Source: Hufsiella arboris (GTDB taxonomy: Bacteria; Bacteroidota; Bacteroidia; Sphingobacteriales; Sphingobacteriaceae). From it: DNA of 64,000 bases. The DNA lies in contig NZ_WVHT01000002.1 of the NCBI RefSeq assembly GCF_009834875.1, positions 62,001-126,000 of the forward strand. Direction: 5' to 3'. Made by a program: the position numbers and the translations under genes. The stretch's first letter is position 1, and every line of letters begins with the position of its first letter. This document shows, one piece after another, positions 53,209-62,495 of the stretch. The notes under the pieces were generated by a model, which did no database searches, was not told the origin of the DNA, and was given only the letters and a program-made list of their open reading frames with translations.

Positions 53209-54312
53209 ATGAAAAAAACGATTGTTTTAAGTGCTCTGCTGCTGAGCTTTTCCCTTGGAAGGGCTCAGCAGATTAGCCTTACCGAGCCGGAAATTAAAAC
53301 GCTAAAAAATGAAATCAAATCCAAAGCGCCGGTAAAAGCGCTTTACCAGGAGTTTTACGCTACGGCGGCTGATGCTTTGATGCAAGCGCCAAATCCTATC
53401 GAAAAAGTTCGTTCGCAAGGCCTACTGCAGGGCGATCCAATAAAAACAGCCAGTCTGAAGGCTGTTGAAGATATGTCTAAAATTTATGCGCTGGCATTGG
53501 TTTCCCGGGTTTCGGGAGAGAAAAAATTCAGAAAAAAAGCTGAAGAATATCTTACCGCCTGGGCTGGCTTAAATCAGGCGACCGGAGACCCGATTGATGA
53601 AACGAAACTCGAGGATGCAGTTACCGGTTATGACCTTATACGTGCCGAACTAACTACCGATCAACAAGCCAAAATAGACAACTGGCTTATTAAAATCGCA
53701 GATTCCGAGGTTAACAGTGTTTCGGCGGAGCCCGGCAAAAGCACGGCAAAAAACAATTGGAATTCCCATCGTATTAAGATGATCGCTCTTATTTCGCGGG
53801 TCGTTCATTCCTCAAACTATGATGTATATATTAAAGAAGAATTGGAAAAGCAACTGGCGGTTAATCTCAATGCCGACGGCTCGAGCTTCGACTTCTATGA
53901 ACGCGATGCTTTGCATTATCACATTTACACGCTTGAACCATTATTGAAAGCTATAATTGCTTTAAACCGTTCAAACAACAGTAATTACTTCGATTTCATT
54001 TCCACGTCAGGTTCATCAGTCAAAAAATCAGTTGATTTTCTTGTCCCGTTTGTTACGGGTGAAAAACGGCATCAGGAATTTTTGAATAGCAAGGTAGCGT
54101 TTGATAAAGCCAGGGCAAATAATAAAGAAAAAGATTATCAGCCGGGTGCTGATTTCGTGCCGTCTAAAGGTATTGTCGTTTTATCTCTCGCTTCCTATTT
54201 CGATGAAACTTATTTACGCCCGATTTATAAAGCGAGTATAAAAGGTGAAGCGTATCTAGATTGGCAGTTGGTTTTAAACCATGTGAGAAAGCCCTTTTTG
54301 CAAGCAAATTAA
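53209..54312 (+). CDS. Alginate-lyase-fold protein (PF05426-like), first copy
   Basis: A 367-aa secreted (alpha/alpha) toroid protein. The signal peptide ends near GRAQQ. Conserved features are NNWNSHRIKMIALI with N and H of the putative catalytic set, and FDFYERDALHYHIYTLEPLLKA with Y/H residues, matching the alginate_lyase superfamily. Such enzymes cleave uronic-acid polysaccharides by beta-elimination. The ATG at 53209 is preferred to an earlier one because the signal peptide begins there. It is 4 bp behind the GH3 gene. The specific substrate is not proven. Confidence 0.8.
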   Translation: MKKTIVLSALLLSFSLGRAQQISLTEPEIKTLKNEIKSKAPVKALYQEFYATAADALMQAPNPIEKVRSQGLLQGDPIKTASLKAVEDMSKIYALALVSRVSGEKKFRKKAEEYLTAWAGLNQATGDPIDETKLEDAVTGYDLIRAELTTDQQAKIDNWLIKIADSEVNSVSAEPGKSTAKNNWNSHRIKMIALISRVVHSSNYDVYIKEELEKQLAVNLNADGSSFDFYERDALHYHIYTLEPLLKAIIALNRSNNSNYFDFISTSGSSVKKSVDFLVPFVTGEKRHQEFLNSKVAFDKARANNKEKDYQPGADFVPSKGIVVLSLASYFDETYLRPIYKASIKGEAYLDWQLVLNHVRKPFLQAN

Positions 54313-54353
54313 TATTGAACTGTCGTAAAGACGGTTTATAGGTTCTGTTTTGT

Positions 54354-55544
54354 ATGAGAAAAATCTGTTACAAGTCATTTGTTGTGCTGATACTTCTAAT
54401 GCAGGCTTCCTGTTTTCAAAAACAGCTGGCACAGGTAAATGACCGGTACGTTGAAAAAGAGGCCGAGACCGTTTTACGAAACCAGGTTCTGAAAAATGCC
54501 GAGTGGGCTATGCAGCAGGAGCCATTGACTATCACGTCTGTCACATGTCCCAGAAGTGCCGGTGATAAGCACGATTTTTTCTCTGAAGCAGATTATTTTT
54601 GGCCAGATCCGCAGAATCCCGGCGGACCGTATAAGGAACGAGACGGCGTTTCTAATCCTGATAATTTTGTTGAGCACCGCAAGCTCATGATCCGTTTAAG
54701 TAAAATAATCGGCACGTTGGCTTCTGCATATAAGTTAACCGGCGATCCGAAATATGCAAAAGAAGCACAACAGCACCTGGAGGCCTGGTTTGTGTCATCC
54801 GAAACCAGGATGAACCCAAGCCTGCAATTCGCTCAAGCGGTGCATGGCCGTTCAACCGGGCGTAATTACGGGATTATCGACACAATTCACTTAATGGAAG
54901 TTGCGCAGGGAACACTTGTGATGGAAGATTCCGGCGTGCTTGATCCGGATGTCCTTGCCGGTGTAAAAAAATGGTTTGCAAATTATATCTGGTGGCTGAA
55001 TTTTAGCGAAGCAGGGCGGAAAGAAAAAGGAGTTAAAAACAATCACTCGACCTGCTGGGCAATGCAGGTTGCTTCGTTTGCCAGGCTGTGCGATGATCAG
55101 TTTATGCTTAACGCGATGAGAGAGCGGTTTAAATCTACCCTGTTGCCTAACCAAATGGGAGTTGATGGCAGCTTTCCGCTCGAACTTAAACGTACAAAAC
55201 CTTATGGCTATTCGATTTTCAATCTTGATGCGATGGCGATGCTTTGTCAGATACTTTCAACTGCCGATGATGATCTGTGGACATTTCAGACAGCGGATGG
55301 AAAGTCTGTAAAAAAAGGCATCGACTATCTTTATCCATTCATAGCAGACAAATCATCGTGGAAACTGAAACCTGATGTAATGTATTGGGACAAATGGCCG
55401 GTTGCTCAGCCGTTTTTAATCTTCGGAGCAGACAGATTTCATCAGAATAAGTGGTTGGAAAAATGGAAAAAGCTAGATCATTTTCCCACAACGGAAGAAG
55501 TTATCCGCAATTTACCAATCCGCAACCCGCTAATATGGATGTAA
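54354..55544 (+). CDS. Alginate-lyase-family lipoprotein (PL38-like), second copy
   Basis: A 396-aa lipoprotein (C20 in LMQASCFQKQ) of the alginate_lyase superfamily. It resembles the group containing polysaccharide lyase family 38: ITSVTCPRSAGDKHDFFSEADYFWPDPQNPGGPY near the start, then GRSTGRNYGIIDTIHLMEV and KNNHSTCWAMQVASFARL with the Asn-His pair, and SFPLELKRTKPYGYSIFNLDAMAMLCQI. Members act on alginate or glucuronan. Here a glucuronic-acid-containing glucan is a possible substrate. The sub-family is assigned from memory, so treat it as tentative. Confidence 0.82.
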   Translation: MRKICYKSFVVLILLMQASCFQKQLAQVNDRYVEKEAETVLRNQVLKNAEWAMQQEPLTITSVTCPRSAGDKHDFFSEADYFWPDPQNPGGPYKERDGVSNPDNFVEHRKLMIRLSKIIGTLASAYKLTGDPKYAKEAQQHLEAWFVSSETRMNPSLQFAQAVHGRSTGRNYGIIDTIHLMEVAQGTLVMEDSGVLDPDVLAGVKKWFANYIWWLNFSEAGRKEKGVKNNHSTCWAMQVASFARLCDDQFMLNAMRERFKSTLLPNQMGVDGSFPLELKRTKPYGYSIFNLDAMAMLCQILSTADDDLWTFQTADGKSVKKGIDYLYPFIADKSSWKLKPDVMYWDKWPVAQPFLIFGADRFHQNKWLEKWKKLDHFPTTEEVIRNLPIRNPLIWM

Positions 55545-55591
55545 GCTGAAAGTTCAGTATCTTAAAAACTTTAATATATAAAACCCGTCGT

Positions 55592-56719
55592 ATGAAAGTA
55601 AAAGCCCTGTTTTTTTTCGCTTTATTTATTCTTCCCGCCCTATTCTTTTCGATGAAAGTTAATCGCTCTAACGACGCTCAAAAAGTAATCATCGGCTATG
55701 TAGGAGGTTTCCGCGGTTTGGCAAAGGTTGAAATGATAGATCCAACAAAGCTTACGCACATTAATTATGCGTTTGTCAATATCAGAAATAACAGAGCCGT
55801 ACTCGAGAAGATTGCGACGGATACAATAAATTTCAAAAATCTGAATGCGCTTAAGTCTAAAAATCCGGCGTTAAAAATCCTTATTTCTATAGGAGGCTGG
55901 GAATGGAGTGAAAACTTTTCTGATGCCGTTTTAACCGACACTGCTCGAATGGCTTTTGCTAAAAGTGCTGTTGATATCATACGTAAATACAATCTCGACG
56001 GGGTTGATATCGATTGGGAATATCCAGCTATTGCCGGAGAAGATGGCAACGTCTTCCGCCCGGAAGATGGGCATAATTTCACGCTGATGTTTCGGGACCT
56101 TCGTCTGCAGTTAGATACGCTGCAGCAACAAACAGGACAAAAGAAGCTTTTGACGACAGCTGTTCCCGGCTTTCAGAAATTTGTCGATCTGACGGAAATG
56201 GGGCAGGCTGCAAAATACCTGGACTACGTGAACCTGATGACGTATGATTTTTCCGCAAGCGGACTGGCCAGCCACCACACGAATTTATACGCTTCAACCG
56301 CTTACCCGCAAAATGATAACGCCGATAATGCGGTTAAGGCCTTCAACAAGGCTGGCGTACCGATGAATAAACTGGTTATGGGAATTGCCTTCTACGGAAG
56401 GCATTATCAGCTTAGCGATAAAGCGGTCAATGGTTTGGGTGACACGATGACCACGCGCCTTCACGGAAGCGGTTATACAACTATCAGAGATAGCCTGAAA
56501 AACAAGGAAGGCTATAAGTACTTAAGAGATAAGAATGCCAAAGCACCCTATCTATACAATTCTGAAACAAAGAATTTCATCACGTTCGACGACGAATGGT
56601 CGGTTAAGCAAAAATGCCTTTACGTAACTAAAAATAAAATGGCCGGCGTAATGTTTTGGGAATATAGCTCTGATCCAAAGGGCTATTTACTTACTGAAAT
56701 AAACGAAAATCTCAGGTAA
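55592..56719 (+). CDS. GH18-family chitinase-like hydrolase
   Basis: A 375-aa exported GH18 enzyme. The DxxDxDxE motif is complete as DGVDIDWE (136-143), with E143 as the acid. ILISIGGWEWSENFS and MTYDFSASG, and a late AGVMFWEYSSDPKG, place it among chitinase-like GH18 enzymes. The N-terminal hydrophobic segment (1-22) is a signal peptide or membrane anchor. Chitin or chito-oligosaccharide cleavage is likely, which fits fungal cell walls together with the beta-glucanases around it. The stop codon overlaps the ATG of the next gene (TAATG). Confidence 0.9.
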   Translation: MKVKALFFFALFILPALFFSMKVNRSNDAQKVIIGYVGGFRGLAKVEMIDPTKLTHINYAFVNIRNNRAVLEKIATDTINFKNLNALKSKNPALKILISIGGWEWSENFSDAVLTDTARMAFAKSAVDIIRKYNLDGVDIDWEYPAIAGEDGNVFRPEDGHNFTLMFRDLRLQLDTLQQQTGQKKLLTTAVPGFQKFVDLTEMGQAAKYLDYVNLMTYDFSASGLASHHTNLYASTAYPQNDNADNAVKAFNKAGVPMNKLVMGIAFYGRHYQLSDKAVNGLGDTMTTRLHGSGYTTIRDSLKNKEGYKYLRDKNAKAPYLYNSETKNFITFDDEWSVKQKCLYVTKNKMAGVMFWEYSSDPKGYLLTEINENLR

Positions 56720-57522
56720 TGAAAGCGATTTTTCGGCTTGCGTATCTCGTCTTAAGAGTCTTTTGGGTTTGGATAATATTCAGTCTGGTGACAACGAATC
56801 ATGCCAGCGCTCAACCCTCTAAAACAGCCATTTTGGTATTGTATGAAAATGGCGGCCATCATTTGAACTATTCACTTGCCGCTAAACCCTGGTTAGATAA
56901 GTTAGCCGGCGAACACGACTTATCCATTCGGTATATTCAAAATACAGATTCAATTACTGATGAATATCTTTCTCATTACAAGTTATTTATTCAGCTTGAT
57001 TATCCGCCGTACGCATGGAAAAATTACGCTGTTAAAGCTTTCGAGAAATACATTAGCCAGGGAAAGGGAGGCTGGATCGGCTTTCATCACGCGACGCTGT
57101 TAGGCGAATTCGACGGTTATCCGATGTGGCAATGGTTCTTCGGGTTCATGGGAGGCATCCGATACAAAAATTACATTCCTGATTTTGCTTCAGCATCAGT
57201 TAAGGTAGAGGATCGGAATCATCCCGTTATGAAAGGCGTCCCGTCATCTTTCTATGTGGAGAATGAGGAATGGTATACGTATGATAGAAGTCCACGTCTA
57301 AATGTTCATGTTTTAGCAAGCGTAGACGAAACCACGTATAGTCCGGACTCCAAAATTAAAATGGGAGATCATCCCGTGGTATGGACAAACCCCGGAGTTA
57401 AAGCAAAGAACGTTTATATTTTTATGGGCCATTCGCCTGAGCTGTTCAAAAATAAAACCTATTGCACGATTTTTAGAAATGCTGTTTTATGGGCATCATC
57501 CACAGTATCTGAATCTAAATAA
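56719..57522 (+). CDS. ThuA-domain secreted protein
   Basis: A 267-aa protein with a signal peptide (to HASAQ) and a ThuA-like flavodoxin-type domain: KTAILVLYENGGHHLNYS, GWIGFHHATLLGEFDGYPMWQWFFG, FMGGIRYKNYIPDFASA, NHPVMKGVPSSFYVENEEWYTYD and GDHPVVWTNPGVKAKNVYIFMGHSPE. ThuA-type proteins are linked with disaccharide metabolism but their reactions are mostly unknown. It starts within the stop of the GH18 gene and leads by 3 bp into GH9. Confidence 0.88.
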   Translation: MKAIFRLAYLVLRVFWVWIIFSLVTTNHASAQPSKTAILVLYENGGHHLNYSLAAKPWLDKLAGEHDLSIRYIQNTDSITDEYLSHYKLFIQLDYPPYAWKNYAVKAFEKYISQGKGGWIGFHHATLLGEFDGYPMWQWFFGFMGGIRYKNYIPDFASASVKVEDRNHPVMKGVPSSFYVENEEWYTYDRSPRLNVHVLASVDETTYSPDSKIKMGDHPVVWTNPGVKAKNVYIFMGHSPELFKNKTYCTIFRNAVLWASSTVSESK

Positions 57523-57525
57523 GTT

Positions 57526-59292
57526 ATGAAATTAAAGTTGCTTATCATTTTGACAGGATGCCTTTTATCGTTTTTCTGTTGTTTTGCTCAACCGGTTATT
57601 TATGTGAACCAGGTTGCTTTTGATAGTAGACTTCCAAAAATCGCTGTTATCGGAACGGACGAAGCCTTGAATACGAAAACCAGGTTTGAAATAATCGATG
57701 CAATTGCGGACAAGCCGGTTTTCGGTGCTGTCGCAAGCGGGCCGTTCCAGGTAGCCGACTGGTTTCCGGGAAGATATTTTTACACGGCAGATTTTTCAGC
57801 ATTCCAAAAGCCAGGTACTTATAAAGTCCGCATTTCAATAGTCGGAAAAAGCTATACTTCCGAGCCATTTTCGGTTGGCGAGAAAGCCCTTGCCAGGCAA
57901 ACGCTTCCGGCTATTCTGAACTACTATCACAAACAGCGAGCTAACACAAAGGAAGAGCTGGAGGCCGACAGTCATGTCCGGTTATTCGGCAGCGACAAAA
58001 CTGTTGATCTGCGCGGCGGCTGGTGCGATGCCTCAGGTGATATAAGTAAGTACTTTTCACACCTCGCTTACGCTAACTACATGTCCCCCCAGCAGATTCC
58101 ATTGGTAACATGGGCCATGGTAAAGGCCTCCCAGGAAATGCCGGCCTTGCTGAAATCGTCGGCGATACAGGATTCGCTCGAAAGCGAGGCGCTTTACGGC
58201 GCTGACTATCTCATGCGCTCGCTTTCAGATGAAGGCTATTTTTATATGATCGTGTTTAGCTACTTCAATAAAGATCCGAATGCCCGGCGAGTTGTAGGTT
58301 TACTGGCTAATAGCGTAACCACCGCGGATTACCAGGCGGCTTTCAGAGAGGGTGGAGGAATGGCTATCGCGGCTTTGGCCAGGGCATCGCGGCTTAAAAG
58401 ACACGGAAAATATACCTCTGCTCAATACCTGGCAGGAGCAAAAAAAGCTTTTAACCATTTGCAGAAAAACAATACCAGGTACGATGATGATGGTAAGGAA
58501 AATATTATCGACGATTATTGCGCGCTTTTAGCCGCCTCAGAGCTTTGGATTGCAACGGGAGGCGTCATGTATCGCCAGGAGGCCCGGAAACGAGCAAATC
58601 AACTGTTACGAAGGTTAGACAATAGAGGGTTTTTCATAGCTAACAATTCTGGTCGACCGTTTTGGCATGCCTCTGATGCGGGCCTGCCTGTGATCGCGCT
58701 TGTCCGTTACCTGGATAAGGAAACGGATCCGGTTTATCGCAAAAAAGTTGTTGACGCGATTACATCCAATTTAAAATACCAGTTAACAGTTACGTCGAAT
58801 ACCGCTAATCCTTTTGGCTATGCCCGGCAGACGATTAGCGTAGGCGGTAAGCTGAGTGATGGATTTTTTATTCCGCATGAAAACGAAACCGGCTGGTGGT
58901 GGCAGGGTGAAAATGCCAGATTGGGTTCGTTGGCTGCTGCAGCTCTGGCCGGTCAAAAGTTAATCACCGGAAGAAAAGCGGACAATGGCCTGTCTGATTC
59001 ATTATCGGTTTTTGCATGTCAGCAATTGTCCTGGATCCTGGGCTGTAATCCATATTCCATGTGTTTTATGTATGGCTTTGGTAAAAACAATGTGCCGTAT
59101 ATGCATTCAAGCTTCGGTCATGGCTCTGAAAAAGGCGGTATATCAAATGGCATTACCGGAAAGGACGGCATCGCCGACGGAAGCGGAATCGATTTTAAGA
59201 AAGAAGCCGAAGGAAATGAATGGCGCTGGACGGAACAATGGCTCCCGCATGCGGCCTGGTTTTTAATTGCTTTAACAAATATGAATCAATAA
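57526..59292 (+). CDS. GH9-family endoglucanase with N-terminal Ig-like domain
   Basis: A 588-aa secreted protein. After the signal peptide an Ig-like CelD_N domain (about 25-110, VNQVAFDSRLPKIAVIG) is followed by the GH9 (alpha/alpha)6 barrel. Catalytic features: W166-C167-D168 and D172 in GGWCDASGD, and E462 in WWQGENARLGSL. GH9 enzymes cleave beta-1,4-glucans, or in Bacteroidota sometimes beta-glucosidic ends of other glycans. It may process mixed-linkage or cellulosic parts of the substrate. The gene is intact and part of the operon. Confidence 0.9.
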   Translation: MKLKLLIILTGCLLSFFCCFAQPVIYVNQVAFDSRLPKIAVIGTDEALNTKTRFEIIDAIADKPVFGAVASGPFQVADWFPGRYFYTADFSAFQKPGTYKVRISIVGKSYTSEPFSVGEKALARQTLPAILNYYHKQRANTKEELEADSHVRLFGSDKTVDLRGGWCDASGDISKYFSHLAYANYMSPQQIPLVTWAMVKASQEMPALLKSSAIQDSLESEALYGADYLMRSLSDEGYFYMIVFSYFNKDPNARRVVGLLANSVTTADYQAAFREGGGMAIAALARASRLKRHGKYTSAQYLAGAKKAFNHLQKNNTRYDDDGKENIIDDYCALLAASELWIATGGVMYRQEARKRANQLLRRLDNRGFFIANNSGRPFWHASDAGLPVIALVRYLDKETDPVYRKKVVDAITSNLKYQLTVTSNTANPFGYARQTISVGGKLSDGFFIPHENETGWWWQGENARLGSLAAAALAGQKLITGRKADNGLSDSLSVFACQQLSWILGCNPYSMCFMYGFGKNNVPYMHSSFGHGSEKGGISNGITGKDGIADGSGIDFKKEAEGNEWRWTEQWLPHAAWFLIALTNMNQ

Positions 59293-59294
59293 AT

Positions 59295-60485
59295 ATGCAA
59301 GTAAATGACCATAAAACCGACCCGATAAGGATCGCTTCAATTGACGTCTTTCGGGCCGTGACGATGTTTTTCATGATCTTTGTAAATGATGTTGGCGGCG
59401 TTCATCAAATTCCGAAATGGATCGATCATGTTGGTGCAGACGATGACGGAATGGGATTCGCAGACACGATCTTTCCCGCGTTTCTTTTTATTGTCGGCCT
59501 ATCGCTGCCCTTAGCCATAAATAACCGGATTAAAAAAGGGGATAGCCTGAAAGAATTAACATTTTATATTTTAACCCGCTCATTTGCATTAGTTGTAATG
59601 GGTTTATATCATGTCAATCTTGAGGAATATAATCCTTCAGCAGTCCTACCCAAATCCGTCTGGATGCTTTTAATGACGATCGCTTTTTTCATGATCTGGA
59701 TGAATTATCCGCGTGATTTTTCCAAGAAATTAAAGAATGTATTGATCGTATCAGGCTGCCTGATCCTGCTGGCATTGGCTGCGATGTACAAGGGCGGCGA
59801 GGGTAATGACATACATTGGATGCATACTTCCTGGTGGGGTATTTTAGGTATTATCGGGTGGTCATATCTCATCTGTGCGCTAATATTCCTGTTTACCGGA
59901 GGACGCTTACTGGCTTTGTTCATATGCTATGCCATCCTTGCATCAATCAATTGTTTCTCGCATCTGGGTTATATCAACGCCTCGTATTTGTGGGTGTTGG
60001 GCGATGCGTCATCGGCAACGCTAACTATGGGCGGCATGGTATTGACGGTTGTTTATCTGCAGTGGGTTGGGAAAAATCAATGGCAAAAAGTATGGCTTTA
60101 TTTTCCAGCCGCTGCGATGGCCTTCTTCTTCGCCGGATGGTATATACGTCCGTTCGCCGGCGGGATATCCAAGATTCATTCAACACCTGCCTGGGTTTTT
60201 ATTTGCAGCGGAATAAGCATTTTGGTTTTTACATTAATCGCTTTTCTGGTAGATAAAAAAGGGAAGAAGGACTGGTTTAAAATTATCAAACCCGCTGGAA
60301 CAAGCACGCTTACCTGTTACCTGATTCCGTACCTTATGGTTGGCTTTTTTATGCTGATTCACTTTCAATATCCGGCTTTTCTAAACAATGGGGCCGGCGG
60401 AATAATCCGGTCATTTTCAATTTCTTTTATTACAATATGGATAGCCGGCTGGTTAGAACGACGCAAAATCAGGATCGGCGTCTGA
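59295..60485 (+). CDS. DUF5009 multi-pass membrane protein (acyltransferase-like)
   Basis: A 396-aa membrane protein with about ten hydrophobic helices. The start RIASIDVFRAVTMFFMIFVNDVGG and the ADTIFPAFLFIVGLSLPLAINNRI motif match DUF5009 and the related heparan-alpha-glucosaminide N-acetyltransferase-like family, which moves acetyl groups across a membrane onto sugars. The ATG at 59295 is 3 bp after the GH9 stop. It is the last gene of the PUL operon. A role in acylating or taking up imported sugars is inferred. Confidence 0.85.
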   Translation: MQVNDHKTDPIRIASIDVFRAVTMFFMIFVNDVGGVHQIPKWIDHVGADDDGMGFADTIFPAFLFIVGLSLPLAINNRIKKGDSLKELTFYILTRSFALVVMGLYHVNLEEYNPSAVLPKSVWMLLMTIAFFMIWMNYPRDFSKKLKNVLIVSGCLILLALAAMYKGGEGNDIHWMHTSWWGILGIIGWSYLICALIFLFTGGRLLALFICYAILASINCFSHLGYINASYLWVLGDASSATLTMGGMVLTVVYLQWVGKNQWQKVWLYFPAAAMAFFFAGWYIRPFAGGISKIHSTPAWVFICSGISILVFTLIAFLVDKKGKKDWFKIIKPAGTSTLTCYLIPYLMVGFFMLIHFQYPAFLNNGAGGIIRSFSISFITIWIAGWLERRKIRIGV

Positions 60486-60670
60486 TGATTTAAATGTTTA
60501 TATGATTTAAATAACAAATAGAATATTAAGGTTTTATATCTAAAGGTAGAAACTAATTTTCTTTAAAAGAAATCATTGGTTTGCTTTTGCGAATTTGATA
60601 ATTCCATTTTTTTAAGGCTTCAGCTAAACCGCTTGTCGTATAAGATGTTAAACCAACAAATACATTTTAC

Positions 60671-61570
60671 ATGGCATATGTTGATTACTATAAAATACTC
60701 GGCGTAGATAAGAAAGCCAGCTCCGATGAGATCAAAAAAGCTTATAGGAAACTGGCGCGAAAGCATCACCCGGATTTGAATCCAAACGACAAGGAAGCAC
60801 ACAAACAATTTCAGCAAATCAACGAGGCGAATGAAGTGCTGAGTGATCCCGATAAAAGAAAGAAGTACGACGAGTATGGAGAGAATTGGAAGAATGCGGA
60901 TCAGTTTGAGCAAGCCAGGCAGTCGCAGGGCGGACGCGGATACCAAGGCTCGGCACAGGACTATGGCCAGCAGTTTAACGAGTCTGATTTTTCAGATTTC
61001 TTTGAGTCGATGTTTGGTGGCGGAGGCGGTAGCTTCAGATCGGGCCGGGCTGCCAGGTATCGCGGACAGGATTTTAACGCCGAACTACATATCAGCTTAC
61101 TTGACGCTTATCAAACCCATAAGCAAACGCTGTCTGTGAACGGAAAAAATATTCGTATTACCGTGCCGGCCGGTATCGCCAACGGGCAGGTAATTAAGCT
61201 GAAGGAACAGGGAGGTGAGGGGGTAAACGGTGGCCCGAAAGGCGATTTATATATTAGGTTTGTTATCGCCGACGATCCGCAGTTCAAGCGCCTGGATGCC
61301 GACCTGTATGTTAATAAGGAAATCGATTTATTTACGGCGGTTTTAGGTGGCGACCTCACTATTGAAACGATGGATGGAAAAGTGAAACTTCCGGTAAAAC
61401 CTGAGACACAAAACGGAACGAAAGTGCGGCTTAAAGGCAAAGGTTTCCCGGTTTACAAAAAGGAAGACAGCTTTGGTGATATGTTTGTGACCTTCACCGT
61501 TAAAATTCCAACAGGATTGAACGAACAGCAAAAGCAATTATTCAGAGACTTAGCAAAAACAGTAAGATGA
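60671..61570 (+). CDS. cbpA: Curved DNA-binding protein CbpA (DnaJ-type co-chaperone)
   Basis: A 299-aa DnaJ-like protein. The J-domain occupies residues 1-70 with HPD at 33-35, then a G/F-rich linker (about 85-125) and the two C-terminal beta domains; zinc-finger cysteines are absent as in CbpA. It stimulates DnaK and can bind DNA. The stop overlaps the start of cbpM (ATGA), the usual cbpA-cbpM pair. Confidence 0.93.
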   Translation: MAYVDYYKILGVDKKASSDEIKKAYRKLARKHHPDLNPNDKEAHKQFQQINEANEVLSDPDKRKKYDEYGENWKNADQFEQARQSQGGRGYQGSAQDYGQQFNESDFSDFFESMFGGGGGSFRSGRAARYRGQDFNAELHISLLDAYQTHKQTLSVNGKNIRITVPAGIANGQVIKLKEQGGEGVNGGPKGDLYIRFVIADDPQFKRLDADLYVNKEIDLFTAVLGGDLTIETMDGKVKLPVKPETQNGTKVRLKGKGFPVYKKEDSFGDMFVTFTVKIPTGLNEQQKQLFRDLAKTVR

Positions 61571-61854
61571 GTGGAAGATTGATCACTATAACAGAATTTT
61601 GCAGCCATTATCAGTTGGATAGTGGTTTTGTTAATGCACTATCGGATTATGAACTTATTCATATTACCAGAGTTGACGAACAGCAATTCATTGCCGAAGA
61701 TGAACTTTACCTGATTGAAAAATACACGCGATTGCACCAGGATCTGAACATCAATGTGGAAGGCATTGAAGCTGTAAGTAACTTACTCGATAAGATCAAA
61801 TCGCTGCAAAGGGAAATTGAAAATCTGCAAACACGGCTTCGGCTGCACGACTAA
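61567..61854 (+). CDS. cbpM: Chaperone modulator CbpM
   Basis: A 95-aa MerR-like small protein that inhibits CbpA by binding the J-domain. [29 protein letters not shown] and a helical C-terminus [22 protein letters not shown]-like are typical. It is coupled to cbpA by a 4-bp overlap. Confidence 0.88.
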   Translation: MSGRLITITEFCSHYQLDSGFVNALSDYELIHITRVDEQQFIAEDELYLIEKYTRLHQDLNINVEGIEAVSNLLDKIKSLQREIENLQTRLRLHD

Positions 61855-61863
61855 TCCCTTTTC

Positions 61864-62418
61864 ATGAAAAATATTTTGTTCTTTGGCGACAGCCTGACTG
61901 CAGGTTATGGCTTATCCAATCCTTCGCTGGAATCGCTACCCGCTCTGCTGCAATCAAAAATTAATGAGCAGAAACTGGATTACAAGATCATAAATGCCGG
62001 CGTAAGCGGCGATACATCGGCGGGCGGTTTAAACCGGGTTGACTTGTTTCTCTACCAGCCGGTGGAAATATTTATTCTTGAACTTGGCGCTAACGACATT
62101 CTACGTGGTATCCAGCCCTTTGTTACTGAATCAAACCTGCAAAAGATCATAGCAAAAGTGACGATTAAATACCCCGGCGCAAAACTCATGCTGCTTGGAA
62201 TGGACCTTCCTCCGTTTATCGGCGGCGGCATGGTCAACGCTTTTCGTTCGATGTTTAAGAAAGTAGCGACAGACAACCGAATGGAATTTATACCCTTTCT
62301 TTTGGATGGAGTTTTAGGAATACGTCATTTGAATCTTCAGGATGGCTTTCATCCTTCCGCTAACGGGTACAAGGTGATCGCTGAAAAAGTTTGGCCGGTG
62401 CTGGAAAAGCTTTTGTAA
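61864..62418 (+). CDS. GDSL-type arylesterase (TesA-like)
   Basis: A 184-aa SGNH hydrolase. The four blocks are present: S10 in FFGDSLTAGYG, G48 in NAGVSGDTSAGG, N77 in LGANDIL, and D160/H163 in DGFHPSANGY. It lacks a signal peptide. TesA/EstA-like enzymes hydrolyse short esters or thioesters. It lies 9 bp behind cbpM and may share its transcript. A bidirectional terminator follows. Confidence 0.9.
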   Translation: MKNILFFGDSLTAGYGLSNPSLESLPALLQSKINEQKLDYKIINAGVSGDTSAGGLNRVDLFLYQPVEIFILELGANDILRGIQPFVTESNLQKIIAKVTIKYPGAKLMLLGMDLPPFIGGGMVNAFRSMFKKVATDNRMEFIPFLLDGVLGIRHLNLQDGFHPSANGYKVIAEKVWPVLEKLL

Positions 62419-62450
62419 CCCGCGAATCAATATATTGGGATAAAGTCATA

Positions 62451-62478
62451 AAAAAACCCGCCTGAATTAAGCGGGTTT
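62451..62478. terminator. Bidirectional terminator
   Basis: AAACCCGC (62454-62461) pairs with GCGGGTTT (62471-62478) around a 9-nt loop; A-rich and T-rich flanks allow use from both sides. It lies between the convergent GDSL esterase and sugar-isomerase genes. Confidence 0.75.
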
Positions 62479-62495
62479 CAAATCAATACGTGTTA

